DNA of 10,705 nt. Origin: Cephalothrix simula (Eukaryota; Nemertea; Palaeonemertea; Archinemertea; Cephalotrichidae). The DNA is taken from the NCBI GenBank assembly GCA_035591015.1, contig JAXIUW010217840.1, forward strand, positions 1-10,705, read 5' to 3'. Each line of letters starts with the position of its first letter. Position 1 is the stretch's first letter. Shown here in pieces: positions 1 to 8,039 of the stretch. Made by a program: the position numbers and the translations under genes. Below the pieces are notes generated by a model. It had not been told where the DNA came from. It made no database searches and worked only from the letters and a program-made list of their open reading frames with translations.

Positions 1-166
1 AGAATAAACAAATACCGCCTTAAAACGCTTGGGAAAAAGTGAAATGGTTGAGAAAAAAATCGTAATTTGAGCCAAAAACCACCCCACCCACATATGTGTA
101 TGCCAATTTTTTCCATGACCCCCGTGGTTCATTTTAGTAGTATCACCCAGGGGACCCCCCAACTTG

Positions 167-187
167 ATCCTACCTCGTGGGTAGGAT
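167..187. repeat. short perfect hairpin
   Basis: ATCCTACC at 167-174 and GGTAGGAT at 180-187 form an 8-bp perfect stem with a 5-base loop. The surrounding 1-300 is otherwise featureless AT-rich DNA with a few C- and G-runs. No gene was seen here. Confidence 0.5.
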
Positions 188-478
188 AATAGTCGGAGAA
201 GGTGAAATAAAATGGCAAAATTTTAAAAGAATTAGTTTATCATTTGATGGAATCAAGCAGCCAATTTTAGTGACTGCTAAGGGAAAGTTTGGTAAGGTTT
301 GTTGCATTGAGATATGTAGAATATTTTGGTTATAATGGCCCTGCCGATTTCGTCTAACATCCGCCATGACACTATAACCTATAGACTGTATGTTCTAGGT
401 CCTTTACACGCAAAAGGTATATACTCTATCGCCTGTATTTACTGTATCGCCATAGACGGTTTTGTCAGAGGGAGGAGC

Positions 479-600
479 GCGTCGCTTTTCAGAGTGTCTA
501 GAGCATTTGCCTGGTAGGTACCTCGCTTTCCAGAGTGTCTAGAGCATTTGTTAGGTAGGTGCGTCGCTTTTCAGAGAATGTTGAGCAAAATTTAAGCAAT
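479..600. repeat. tandem repeat, unit about 41 bp, three copies
   Basis: Copies begin near 479, 521 and 561. Each has the frame TCGCTTTTCAGAG (or CTCGCTTTCCAGAG), then TGTCTAGAGCATTTG and a GGTAGGT end. Copies 1 and 2 are nearly identical apart from a 1-2 base length change. Copy 3 keeps the first half (GCGTCGCTTTTCAGAG) and then decays. The repeat lies just upstream of the receptor-like ORF. Confidence 0.8.
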
Positions 601-645
601 ATTTAGCCGCCTAGTTAAACAGTTGCAGCTTGGCGCCTCTGTTAA

Positions 646-1005
646 GCCGTCCTGGGGCCAGGAAGGTGCATGCGTAGAATCAAACACATGTATTATGCTG
701 ACGTCATAAGCTTTCTAAATATGTATGACTCGCCCCACTACGGGTTTCTTTTTCTGGGGGAAGGCTATATGTGTTCTTTTTTGCCAGGTGTCAGGCAGCC
801 CTGGAAAAAGAAAAATAACACACACGGCTACCGTGGAAATCGGTATCGTAGCGGAATGCAGCTTAGAATAAGTTCGGCAATTTCTGACAAATTGGGAGTG
901 ATGAAATTAATTCGAAAATTTGATTGGAATAAATTCGCCTATTATTGTCTCATTAATGATAGATTGAAGCGCAAAGAAATCCACGTGCACAGGCATTTCA
1001 AGTAA
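646..1005 (+). pseudogene. ANF-receptor-like fragment (receptor guanylate cyclase ligand-binding domain), possibly decayed
   Basis: The frame is open from just after a TAA at 643-645 to a TAA at 1003-1005; the first ATG is at 670 and gives 111 residues. Several pieces resemble the ANF-receptor (periplasmic-binding-like) domain of receptor guanylate cyclases and natriuretic peptide receptors. F-L-G-E-G at residues 28-32 is like F-x-G-P-x. W45 is followed seven residues later by G-Y-R-G. L-R-I-S-S-A-I-S-D-K-L-G then leads into LIRKFDWNKFAYY, like the family's L-x-x-F-x-W-x-x-x-A-x-x-Y. The piece is far shorter than the ~350-residue domain, seems to lack 2-3 residues in places, and has no neighbouring exons I could recognise. 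A good acceptor-like site (cttttttgccag, AG at 786-787) and a weak donor (AA|GTAACA at 1003) could make 788-1002 a single exon instead. Identification is from remembered family patterns only. Confidence 0.4.
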
Positions 1006-1121
1006 CAGAATAAGGCCCCTAAGTCGTGTTTATTTTGTTTAAATCGTAAGTCTATTTTAAAGCAAGTTATATCTAAATGCTTTTTGTTGTGCTATCGGGC
1101 TAAACTTCTCCAAATGCCAAA

Positions 1122-1705
1122 GGATCTACCACATTTAGATGGAAAACGTGCCTCACCTGTTCATCACAATTATTCGGACGTTCGTTTTATCTTTACATTC
1201 ATGTAACTATATGATGGGTTCATTGCACATGACCAGTTAATCATATAATGATATCTAATGTTAATTGCCTTGTTTAGGAATGTGTGCATTGTTGTGTTAA
1301 ATTAATTGGCCATTAAATTAATTAGGTATGATATGCTAAGACGATCGTATGATTTAAGTTAATTATAATAACAAAATGCCTATAGCAACCAAAAAAGCTG
1401 TAAAAAAAAACATACGAAGCGCAATAGTTGCAACTAGATATTTTGGCTATCGTTGCGTAATAGCATTATCCGTTAGCTATTGAAATATCGGGTTGCAACT
1501 CGTGCGCTTGCGTTTTGTATCCTTTTGTGTACTAAGATTCATCTTCAGATGCTTCTGCAACCCGGAAAAACATTTTTCAATGGTGATAAAATGTTAGATA
1601 TACGCAGAAATTGCGTAGAATGTGTGTATAAATTTTAAAGGTTATCGGAAAACATTTTTTTTTTAATTTGGTGAGGCGCGTTTCCCATCTAAATGTGGTA
1701 GGTCC
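1122..1705. mobile_element. 584-bp non-autonomous element with 36-bp terminal inverted repeats
   Basis: The left arm at 1122-1157 (starting GGATCTACCACATTTAGATG) and the right arm at 1670-1705 are inverted copies matching at 33 of 36 positions by my count. Similarity stops sharply outside both arms. The interior has no coding capacity but contains a second foldback at 1411-1520. No clear target-site duplication is visible at these borders, so the superfamily is unknown. Confidence 0.7.
1411..1520. repeat. nested imperfect foldback inside the 584-bp element
   Basis: GCGCAATAGTTGCAAC on the left pairs with GTTGCAACTCGTGCGC on the right, giving a broken outer stem. Inner stems GATATTTT/GAAATATC and ATAGC/GCTAT continue the fold towards a loop near 1467. 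The structure could be an internal palindrome of the element or an older insertion. Confidence 0.55.
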
Positions 1706-1822
1706 AATTTCTGACGTATTTAACATTTTTTGAATAATCGAGTTCATACATGATGAAATAAGAATTTATTACAAATAAATAACATTTTAAAAGAAACAAA
1801 GCTTTGATATTCATTAATAAAA

Positions 1823-1904
1823 AGGGAGCGTTCATATAGTTCGCACATGGGCCACTTTTGCGAATGCGTATATTTTTTGTGTACATACTTTATGCACGCT
1901 CCCT
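1823..1904. mobile_element. 82-bp inverted-repeat unit (very small MITE-like)
   Basis: AGGGAGCGTTCATATAGT at 1823-1840 and its inverse at 1887-1904 match at 16 of 18 bases. The pair is flanked by AAAA on both sides, which could be a target duplication but is weak in such AT-rich DNA. The 46-bp middle has no obvious content. Confidence 0.5.
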
Positions 1905-2250
1905 AAAAGAGGTAACATTTACCCTAAACACATCAATGTACATAAATAATAGCAACCAAAATGGCGTCAAAGGCGCTTGAAATTTAATACTAAATGCTAA
2001 ACTATTAATAAAGAAATGCAGCAGATACATGTAGATAGACCTATGTCCTAAGATAGAATAATATTTTGAGCATAAAGTCATACGATGTAAACTTATTTGC
2101 TTAGATAAAAACAACGCAAAATTCGTATGTTTATGATTAAAGCTTCAGCGGATTGAATACTTGTTCCCCTTATTTAAACCGACCAAAAAAAAAAAATAAA
2201 CTAGCATATTCGTCTTTCGGTACTATCGAATATTAATGTTAGATTATGTC

Positions 2251-2289
2251 CGAAATACATGTATTTCGTATATTGCCCGCTATTAGCGG
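2251..2289. repeat. two adjacent palindromes
   Basis: CGAAATACATGTATTTCG at 2251-2268 is a perfect 18-bp palindrome. Eight bases later, CCGCT-ATT-AGCGG at 2277-2289 is a short hairpin. Function unknown. Confidence 0.6.
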
Positions 2290-2436
2290 TTCAATATAGA
2301 TATTGGCCCATTACTATGTAAAGTTTTTGGCCAAAAATGAAATTTTACAATTACCATTACATGGATATTTTCTATTGTTCTTTCTTAATTAACGCTTTAC
2401 ATCGCTAAGCTCAAACCAGTGCAACAAGTAGTTAAT

Positions 2437-2482
2437 GCACGCAAAAGCATGCAATAACCATTTATTGTACGTTTTTGCGTGC
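2437..2482. repeat. 46-bp hairpin
   Basis: GCACGCAAAAGCATGCAATAA pairs with the inverse of TTATTGTACGTTTTTGCGTGC across a 4-base CCAT loop, with only a few mismatches. It resembles the GCATGCAA-type repeats near 3896 and 4149. Confidence 0.6.
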
Positions 2483-2867
2483 AAATTTGTAATACAAATG
2501 AACATTTTCTTTAAAAAACGTAATTAGCAAGAACAACTAATTAACTTGATTGCGAAATCCCCAAAGTTTACATCGTATAATAATTAACTCTCTTTATACA
2601 ATAAATATTAAATACATGAACAATGAACATTGGATGGATTTTAAAGATTAATACATGCACACAAAATGGACAGAAAATTGGATGAGGTACGCACCAAGTT
2701 CATTTTCCGCTTGCCTGAGCTCCCTAAAACTATTTTTGAAAAAAATGAAGTTCATCTTGAAAATGAGGGGGCAAAATGTGTCAGAAATGCACGTTTTACA
2801 CTAACTTGCACCAATTTGATTTGAATTTTCATCCCCTTTCGAAAATGTATAAGTTTCGGGGCTAATT

Positions 2868-2899
2868 TTCCCCTAATAATAATATGGGATCCAGGGGAA
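2868..2899. repeat. short hairpin in noncoding DNA
   Basis: TTCCCCT at 2868-2874 pairs with AGGGGAA at 2893-2899. This is a 7-bp stem and may be chance. Confidence 0.3.
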
Positions 2900-3193
2900 T
2901 TAACATTTTGCCTATCTTATCCTATTTTTCAGTATATTTGTGAATTCCTCTAAAAAGACATAAAAAATCTGGACAGAATTTTTCGGAATGGACAGAGAAA
3001 TCACTTGACGGGAATGACGTTACAGAATAAACAATTTTTAACTGAAAACATGAAACTATTCTAACTTTTAAACATAACCTAATACTTCTAAGTATCGTAC
3101 TCGTCCAAAATTAGAATTTAAAACACTTATATCCATATATTCTATTCATTACAAAAAAATGTGGAAGCGAGTTAAAAACTTGTTTTAATATCG

Positions 3194-3272
3194 TTATTCA
3201 ATATTCAAAATTCCATTTAAAATATTCAAAATTCAAATTCAAATATTCAATATAATACTAATATATTCAATT
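3194..3272. repeat. AT-rich ATTCAA simple repeat
   Basis: The motif (A)ATATTCAA or AAATTCAA occurs about eight times in 80 bases with irregular spacing. This is low-complexity satellite-like DNA. Confidence 0.55.
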
Positions 3273-3895
3273 AAATAGATCATAATACCGTAGTGAAAAA
3301 TCTAACCAGCAGTATGAAATTGAGATTCATAATTTTCAAGTTCAGCAAATTAATTTTCATGGAAGGAATTGAGATCATAATAAAAATGAGATTCGTTGAT
3401 ATGTGAGACCGCACTAATACAAATGTACATTAAATTCATGAAATTGTTATTCAATAAAAACGATAATTTTATCACTGAAGTGCTTTACAAAAAAGGTAAC
3501 TAAAAACAAAACAAAAAGCAAACAAATAATTTAAATTCTAAACGAGGCTAAAACATTGTGATGAAAAAGTATCACTGTTGGCCGGTTGCTAGGCATATTG
3601 GCCCGTTAACAAGTAAAATATTCCAACGCAAAAAAAAGGAAAAAATAATTATAAAATTTAAAACACCAGATACCTGTTCATCTAGCATTGTCTAAAAATT
3701 GCACAATACACATTGCATTAATTAAAATAAATATGTTAAATCTAAAATGCTTCTCATAATGTACAGATGTATGGATAAATTGGCAAGACCTCAGAAAAAA
3801 TCAATACGGGGCCAAAAAACCCCCCTTGCTGACCCTAATATATTATGGCGAGCGAAATTGTCGATCGATATGTGTATGCAATTTATAGCTAAATA

Positions 3896-4169
3896 GCATG
3901 CAATTTTACTTCATTGCATGCAAAGACGTTATATTGCATTCTATTTAATGTTGAATTTTTAATTTCTGACCATTCCCGAGTCTACTGATGGAGACTCTGC
4001 TCCCCCTTCCTATCGAACATAACGTAACCATTTCCTAGCTTCAATATTTGACATGCGATTTATTTTGACCACTAAGAAAACTATATCGCTATTTTCATGC
4101 TACAATGCTATTTATCATTTGCATGCAATATAAACGACTTTAAGTTGGATGCAACGAATTACGTTGCAT
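3896..4169. repeat. cluster of GCATGCAA-type inverted repeats
   Basis: GCATGCAATTTTACTTCATTGCATGC at 3896-3921 folds on itself. ATGCAACG-AATTA-CGTTGCAT at 4149-4169 is a perfect 8-bp-stem hairpin. Between them, GTTATATTGCATTC (about 3929-3942) and GCATGCAATATAAACG (about 4123-4138) are roughly inverted, so 3896-4169 may be one degraded foldback element. Confidence 0.5.
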
Positions 4170-4260
4170 GCAATGAGATCTCATTGTAACCGGATTTACT
4201 TCGTTGTTAAAAGCCTTACCATTGGTTAATATAAATTAGCGCTAGCTAATGAAAAACCAT

Positions 4261-4272
4261 GGTACATGTACC
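4261..4272. repeat. 12-bp perfect palindrome
   Basis: GGTACATGTACC reads the same on both strands. ACATGTAC-type motifs recur elsewhere in the window (near 6195 and 8458-8465). Confidence 0.4.
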
Positions 4273-4344
4273 AAAATCGAATCACGCAATGAAAACTCAT
4301 GTCTTTTAAATTTTAAATTCTGTTTTCCAGAAAATCAAGGGGGC

Positions 4345-4350
4345 TTTATT
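4345..4350 (-). promoter_or_regulatory. possible poly(A) signal for the clarin transcript
   Basis: This is the nearest AATAAA on the minus strand downstream of the clarin stop codon (plus strand tttatt). It would give a 3' UTR of about 760 nt, covering roughly 4330-5109. I saw no closer AATAAA or ATTAAA. The hexamer is common in AT-rich DNA and nothing else supports it, so cDNA ends would be needed. Confidence 0.25.
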
Positions 4351-5109
4351 GCTTATTTCTGACGGCAAGCCAATCAATCCATACATTGATAAATAAAGAA
4401 ATACTGAAATATATCACAACCCATTATAAAAAGAATTAAAATATCTTACAATAAACAGATAATATTGCATTGCTATTTTCATCAAATGATGTGTATTATA
4501 TATTGTATATTGCACTAACGGTGATTCGAAATAGTGTAAAAAGCACTAAATAATACAGATATAAAATACATATTTAACGTGGATTAAGCGTGAAAAATAT
4601 TGCCTAAAAATATGTAAAACATGATCAAATATGTATTGCAACAGATTGCAACTTTGTTAACAAATAGACAAATTGATAGAAAATAGGACAAGGAACCGCA
4701 AAACACAAAAATTTAGGCCCCAGTCGAGATCTCCTAGAAGAGGCATTGAACACCTTAACCCTAAACAATTTTGGTGGGGAATGATGGCGCAAAATGTGCT
4801 AGATGTCCCGCTTTATATGGTCGGGTGTGTAAGGGTGAACCCCGAATAGAATCAATCAGGTTCAGGTAACACCGAAACATGATAGGTTTGGTTCGCATAT
4901 ATTCTACTTTTAGCCACATTTTCTACGACCACTCCCAATCGAGCGGGACAAGAAATTAAAAAATTCCCATAGAACTTGTCATGATCTTTCCGAAAATGTA
5001 GCGAGGGATCTCGACGGGGTTGTAAAATATTTCGTTTTACGGTGCCTAAATTCAATTTTTCCATCCATTTGAGTAAATACATATACATGTATGTGCATAC
5101 AGATAAAAA

Positions 5110-5372
5110 TCAATACATCATAACTCCATCCATTTTACTACCATCAGCTTTATATTTCAATGGCTTCAACCTCGTCCCTGACATATAGATGAAGATTATA
5201 TTAATCAAGTAGCAGGGGAGAGTGACCACTAGGAACCAGAACGAAAAACTTAGATGAGACGTTCCAGTAGCTGACCAATGATTATCGACATCAAGTTTTG
5301 GGAGAATGTTGAAACGAAGATCACTAATGTATAATGCAGTGAACATGATGACACTCAAAAGAGTGAACACAA
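5110..5372 (-). CDS. clarin last coding exon: TM3, loop 2, TM4 and C-terminus
   Basis: The acceptor, read on the minus strand, is gggtttgattctatttcag before 5372. The exon completes a split Phe codon (T+TT), then encodes 86 residues and a TGA stop at 5112-5110. VFTLLSVIMFTALYI continues TM3. The second extracellular loop runs from about SDLRFNILPK to SATGTSHLS. SFWFLVVTLPCYLINIIFIY is TM4. The tail is basic (RLKPLKYKADGSK) and ends DGVMMY. In vertebrate clarin-1, as I recall it, the same place has S-F-W-V at the start of TM4 and a terminal L-M-Y, so both the spacing and the end agree. An open frame continues upstream to 5442, but that part lies beyond the AG acceptor, has no clarin similarity and is read as intron. 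Confidence 0.92.
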
Positions 5373-5544
5373 CTGAAATAGAATCAAACCCATTAAATAA
5401 ACAGGATACATGGCTCAACTGCATCGTTCGGGTAAACTCCACCCTTTGTTGGGGATTCCGCCCCCTAAGATTAAGATCTCAGTCGTACCCAGTTGAAATT
5501 GGATACACCTATGCTTATGACGCACACGTTTCGAAAAAAATTGA

Positions 5545-5660
5545 CCTAGGAACATCACACCGCCGCCAAGAGCCTTTTTTGGGCCAACATTTGCATATAT
5601 TTTTTTTCAAAAACGGGCCCTTAAATTTTTGGCGCCGGAGCCCCAAATAAAATTTTTGGG
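5545..5660. repeat. GC-rich block with T-runs inside the clarin intron
   Basis: GGGCC, GGCGCC and GGGCCC motifs alternate with runs of T and A, unlike the AT-rich surroundings. It resembles dispersed repeat remnants and has a similar flavour to 8040-8290, but I could not align the two. No coding potential was recognised. Confidence 0.35.
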
Positions 5661-5825
5661 CGTAACTGCGGTTCAACGCATTTTTGCTAAATTATAGTCC
5701 ACCAAATGGACCCGACGATGCTGATGTTATCCTAGGCGGTGAAGAAAGGATCATTGGCACCTTTTCAGATCGACTGGTCTTGACGTATTTTTAGTGATGC
5801 TCTTAAACTCATCTACACAACTGCC

Positions 5826-6420
5826 TTGAAAAATTGTAGGAGGAGCGACAAAAAGGGCTCCCCCTAAGCCATCTATTCGAATCATTAACCTAGGAAAACT
5901 ATACATTTTGGAAATGTCTTGGAACGAACTTTGGTCTGTTTTGGTTTTAAATTTCAATGAAACTAGTAGCAGATAGGTACAAATGGATGGTTGAAATGAT
6001 CTCAGCGTACCATTCTTAGTTTATGTGGGCCATTTTGATTATCAAAATACCACCTATGACGTCATTTTGATGAAGTCATCAGAATGGCGTCAATGACGTC
6101 ATAGGGTGTTATTTTGATATTCAAAATGGCCCAAATAAAACAATAAAGGTGCGCGCTGAGTTTATTTCCACTATCCATTTTTTACCTATCTGCTACATGT
6201 ACCAGTTTCGCTGTACCGCATAGGCGAAATTCACATTTATGCGACTAGGGGCGCCAGTGCGCCACAGTCGGTCGAATTTCATGGAAAACCAAAACAGACC
6301 AAACTTCATTCCAAGACCTTTCCAAAAATTTATAGTTTTCCTGGGGTTACGAATGGAGGACTTGGGGGAAGGCTCTTTTCGTGGCTCCTCCGACAATTTT
6401 CCCAGGTAATTGTGTATACT
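5826..6420. mobile_element. ~600-bp foldback (long inverted repeat) element in a clarin intron
   Basis: The left arm, about 5826-6078, and the right arm, about 6079-6420, are imperfect inverted copies. Diagnostic pairs are GTAGGAGGAGCGAC (5836-5849) with GTGGCTCCTCCGAC (6381-6394), ATGGATGGTTGAAATGATCTCAGCG with its inverse near 6160-6180, and TGACGTCA at 6057-6064 with TGACGTCA at 6094-6101. The arms are offset by about 72 bp because the right arm has extra sequence around 6196-6275. The open frames over the arms (5751-5957 and 6193-6474, minus) are repeat sequence, the latter merely running into the clarin exon out of frame. No transposase is present. Confidence 0.82.
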
Positions 6421-6423
6421 TAC

Positions 6424-6609
6424 ATCCACAAATGCTCCATACATAAAGCCCCATTGGTCCGGTGACTGTTTCAATTGGCCGCGTTGTTAAATTCATAACA
6501 GCAAAAATCATTGATATTACGCCCCATGTTAAAGCAATGGCAGCAAAAATAATCGTACAAATCCACAGGCCAAAGTTGAAATAGCCGTAGTTATGGACAG
6601 TAAATGTAG
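6424..6609 (-). CDS. clarin exon: TM2 and start of TM3
   Basis: This 186-bp exon holds two bases of a split Ser codon, 61 codons (TFTVHNYGYF... to ...VWSICG) and one base of the next codon. The minus-strand acceptor is ctttaatttttcag before 6609, and the donor is GTAAGTAT at 6423-6416. Residues about 10-38 are a long hydrophobic run (FNFGLWICTIIFAAIALTWG onward), which is TM2. A short loop with N-L-T-T-R-P-I-E-T-V-T follows. Next comes G-P-M-G-L-Y-V-W at residues 50-57, which matches the E-T-x-x-G-P-x-G-L-Y signature I recall from vertebrate clarins, where TM3 begins. The other two frames of this exon contain stops. The length is a multiple of three and both borders are phase 1, so skipping it would keep frame but remove TM2. 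Confidence 0.92.
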
Positions 6610-6616
6610 CTGAAAA
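6609..6616 (-). promoter_or_regulatory. 3' splice site before the TM2 exon
   Basis: On the minus strand the pyrimidine tract and AG read tttttcag followed by CTACATTT. Only this AG joins the upstream phase-1 donor at 7706 in the frame that is open through the whole exon. Confidence 0.85.
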
Positions 6617-7245
6617 ATTAAAGTTAGAATTTACAAGTCAAGTTTTTCTGGACATGTCTATTAGGGGTAGGAGTTAGTGTAAGGTATTGGATTTGACAAA
6701 GTTCTTTCATTCCACAATAAACTTTCTTTTCAAAATCGTAATGCCTTTTTGTTGGGTATGAATAACTTTTTACCTCATATTTTATTGGGGAATGGAAGAA
6801 CTTAGTCAAAATCCAATGCCGAACACTAACACTTACCCCTTTAGCTTTCTTTCATAATAGCTAGATCTAGTTGGGATAGATATCTAGCACGCAAAAACGT
6901 GGGAAAAATTTTAAAACCATAATTATAATAACCTTTCGACTTTTCATGAAAATAAAATCTTAAATACATTTCAATGGGAATTTAAAAAGAAATTTCAAAT
7001 TCAATCACAAATACATGCAAATAAAACAAACATGCAATACCTTTTTATGTTACAATGCTACGGTACTTAATCCTTTGAAAAAAAAACACTTCTCTAAATA
7101 TTATATCCACACTTCAAATCTACAAATTTGTGTGTATTCAACTCATCCTTATGTTTTTAAGTATGCGTATAAATACTCTAGTTTTAAAATTCTAACTAAA
7201 TAATAAAAAGTTTTAAGAGAATGTTATGAACAAATAAGATAGAAC

Positions 7246-7685
7246 CAGGACGGGGGTCGCCAGATAAGTTCATATATACTCCGATGAAAATTTTAGAATT
7301 CAGAAAATCACCCACCCACCCCTAACTAGTTTGACATAAATCTAACTAATCTGACAAAATCTGATGGGACACCCACCCTATAAGCAGACAAAATTTAACT
7401 AATTTGACACGAAAAATAAAAAAATGACCCCCACCCCAAATTTTTTTGAGTTGCACGCAACAAAAAATTCAAAAAATGTGTTGGGAAAGGAAAATATTTT
7501 AAAAACTTACAACATAGTCTGACATTTTGGTTATATTTCTAGTAAAACGTCAAACTATAATTAAATCTCTAAAATTTCCAAAACACCCACCAACTAGTCT
7601 GACGTCAGATTAGTTTCTCGCAGACCCAAAAACACCCACCCCACCCAGGTCGGAGTATGAAACTAGGCTGACAACCCCCCTGATC
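7246..7685. mobile_element. ~440-bp inverted-repeat element in the other clarin intron
   Basis: The left end at 7246-7284 (CAGGACGGGGGTCGCCAGATAA... to ...ACTCCGA) and the right end at 7650-7685 (TCGGAGTATGAAACTAGGC...) are inverted copies with gaps. The interior is rich in CACCCACC and in a 13-bp motif TAACTARTYTGAC, seen near 7324, 7344 and 7398. A related copy, AACTAGTCTGACGTCAGATTAGTT at 7592-7615, is a near-perfect palindrome. No coding capacity. No clear target duplication was found. Confidence 0.6.
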
Positions 7686-7706
7686 AGGATTTAATAATGA
7701 ACTTAC

Positions 7707-7826
7707 AATTTGATTTTGAATGCGCCAGTGTCAGGATTTCATAATTATCGTTGATTTCCTTTTCTCTTAATTCTGTGGTCTCTTTTTCACTAAAAGCACA
7801 AATATTTTTTGATGCCTTGCACGTTA
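7707..7826 (-). CDS. clarin exon: first extracellular loop
   Basis: This 120-bp exon has no ATG of its own. On the minus strand the acceptor reads ttttgctttacag before position 7826, and the donor is a consensus GTAAGT at 7706-7701. It starts with two bases completing a split codon (xTA, so Val, Ile or Leu), carries 39 codons beginning TCKASKNICAF and ending AHSKSN, and leaves one base (T). This T joins CT of the next exon to give Ser. The peptide is hydrophilic with two cysteines (residues 2 and 9) and many Glu and Lys, as expected for the loop between TM1 and TM2. The T-C-K start resembles the residues just after TM1 in vertebrate clarin-1. The final Asn plus the spliced Ser and Thr form an N-S-T sequon. 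Assignment depends on splice phase and signals more than on sequence similarity. Confidence 0.75.
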
Positions 7827-8039
7827 CTGTAAAGCAAAAACAAATTAGCTTGATGACAAGTAACTTTAGATTAAGGAAGTAATTAACTAACTGGTATTAT
7901 ATTCAGGAGCAAGAAAGAAAATTACTGAATGATAGACTAATTACTGTTTTACACAATATTGCAAAGGGTAGATATTTCTGACCCAATGGCCACCAAACCC
8001 ACAATTCGTATCACTATAATAATGAATGAATTGTCAAGG

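Larger units (their letters stand above)
1006..5109. other. about 4.1 kb without a convincing gene
   Basis: Both strands have frequent stops, and the short open frames at 1689-1886, 1890-2114 and 4852-5088 show no recognisable domain and no good splice context. The stretch is AT-rich and holds the inverted repeats, hairpins and simple repeats listed separately. The upper end, roughly 4330-5109, may be clarin 3' UTR. Confidence 0.6.
5110..7826 (-). other. clarin-family gene, partial (three downstream coding exons)
   Basis: This is the span of a spliced minus-strand gene with coding exons 7707-7826, 6424-6609 and 5110-5372. Introns are 1097 bp (6610-7706) and 1051 bp (5373-6423). Seen directly: all junctions have GT donors and AG acceptors, every junction splits a codon after its first base, and the joined frame has no stop until TGA at 5110-5112. 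Clarins are four-pass membrane proteins of the tetraspan type; human CLRN1 is needed in hair-cell bundles and synapses and is mutated in Usher syndrome type 3A. The joined product keeps the order loop 1, TM2, short R-P-x-E-T-x-x-G-P-x-G-L-Y segment, TM3, loop 2, TM4, short tail. TM1 and the start codon are not in the recognised exons. The gene could be an orthologue of CLRN1, CLRN2 or CLRN3, or predate their split, so no symbol is given. Confidence 0.88.

Noticed and set aside
326-517. 63-residue plus-strand open frame
   Set aside because: It runs into the tandem repeat and has no recognisable features.
600-665. GC-richer stretch with short inverted pieces considered as a tRNA-like gene
   Set aside because: No cloverleaf, no A or B box and no CCA-adjacent acceptor stem could be drawn.
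4852-5088. 78-residue minus-strand open frame just downstream of the clarin stop
   Set aside because: No recognisable domain; it most likely lies in the 3' UTR.
5373-5442. Upstream extension of the last clarin exon reading frame to an ATG at 5442
   Set aside because: It lies upstream of a good AG acceptor that matches the phase of the previous exon, and the extra residues do not fit clarin.
5306-5650. 114-residue plus-strand open frame
   Set aside because: It is the antisense of the clarin last exon and adjoining intron repeat.
6193-6474. 93-residue minus-strand open frame
   Set aside because: It mixes foldback-arm sequence with the clarin exon in the wrong frame.
7015-7203. 62-residue plus-strand open frame
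   Set aside because: Low-complexity and AT-rich, inside a clarin intron on the opposite strand.
7246-7685. Repeated CACCC and TAACTARTYTGAC motifs considered as a CRISPR-like or regulatory array
   Set aside because: Spacing is irregular, units are very short, and they lie inside an element with inverted ends in an animal intron.
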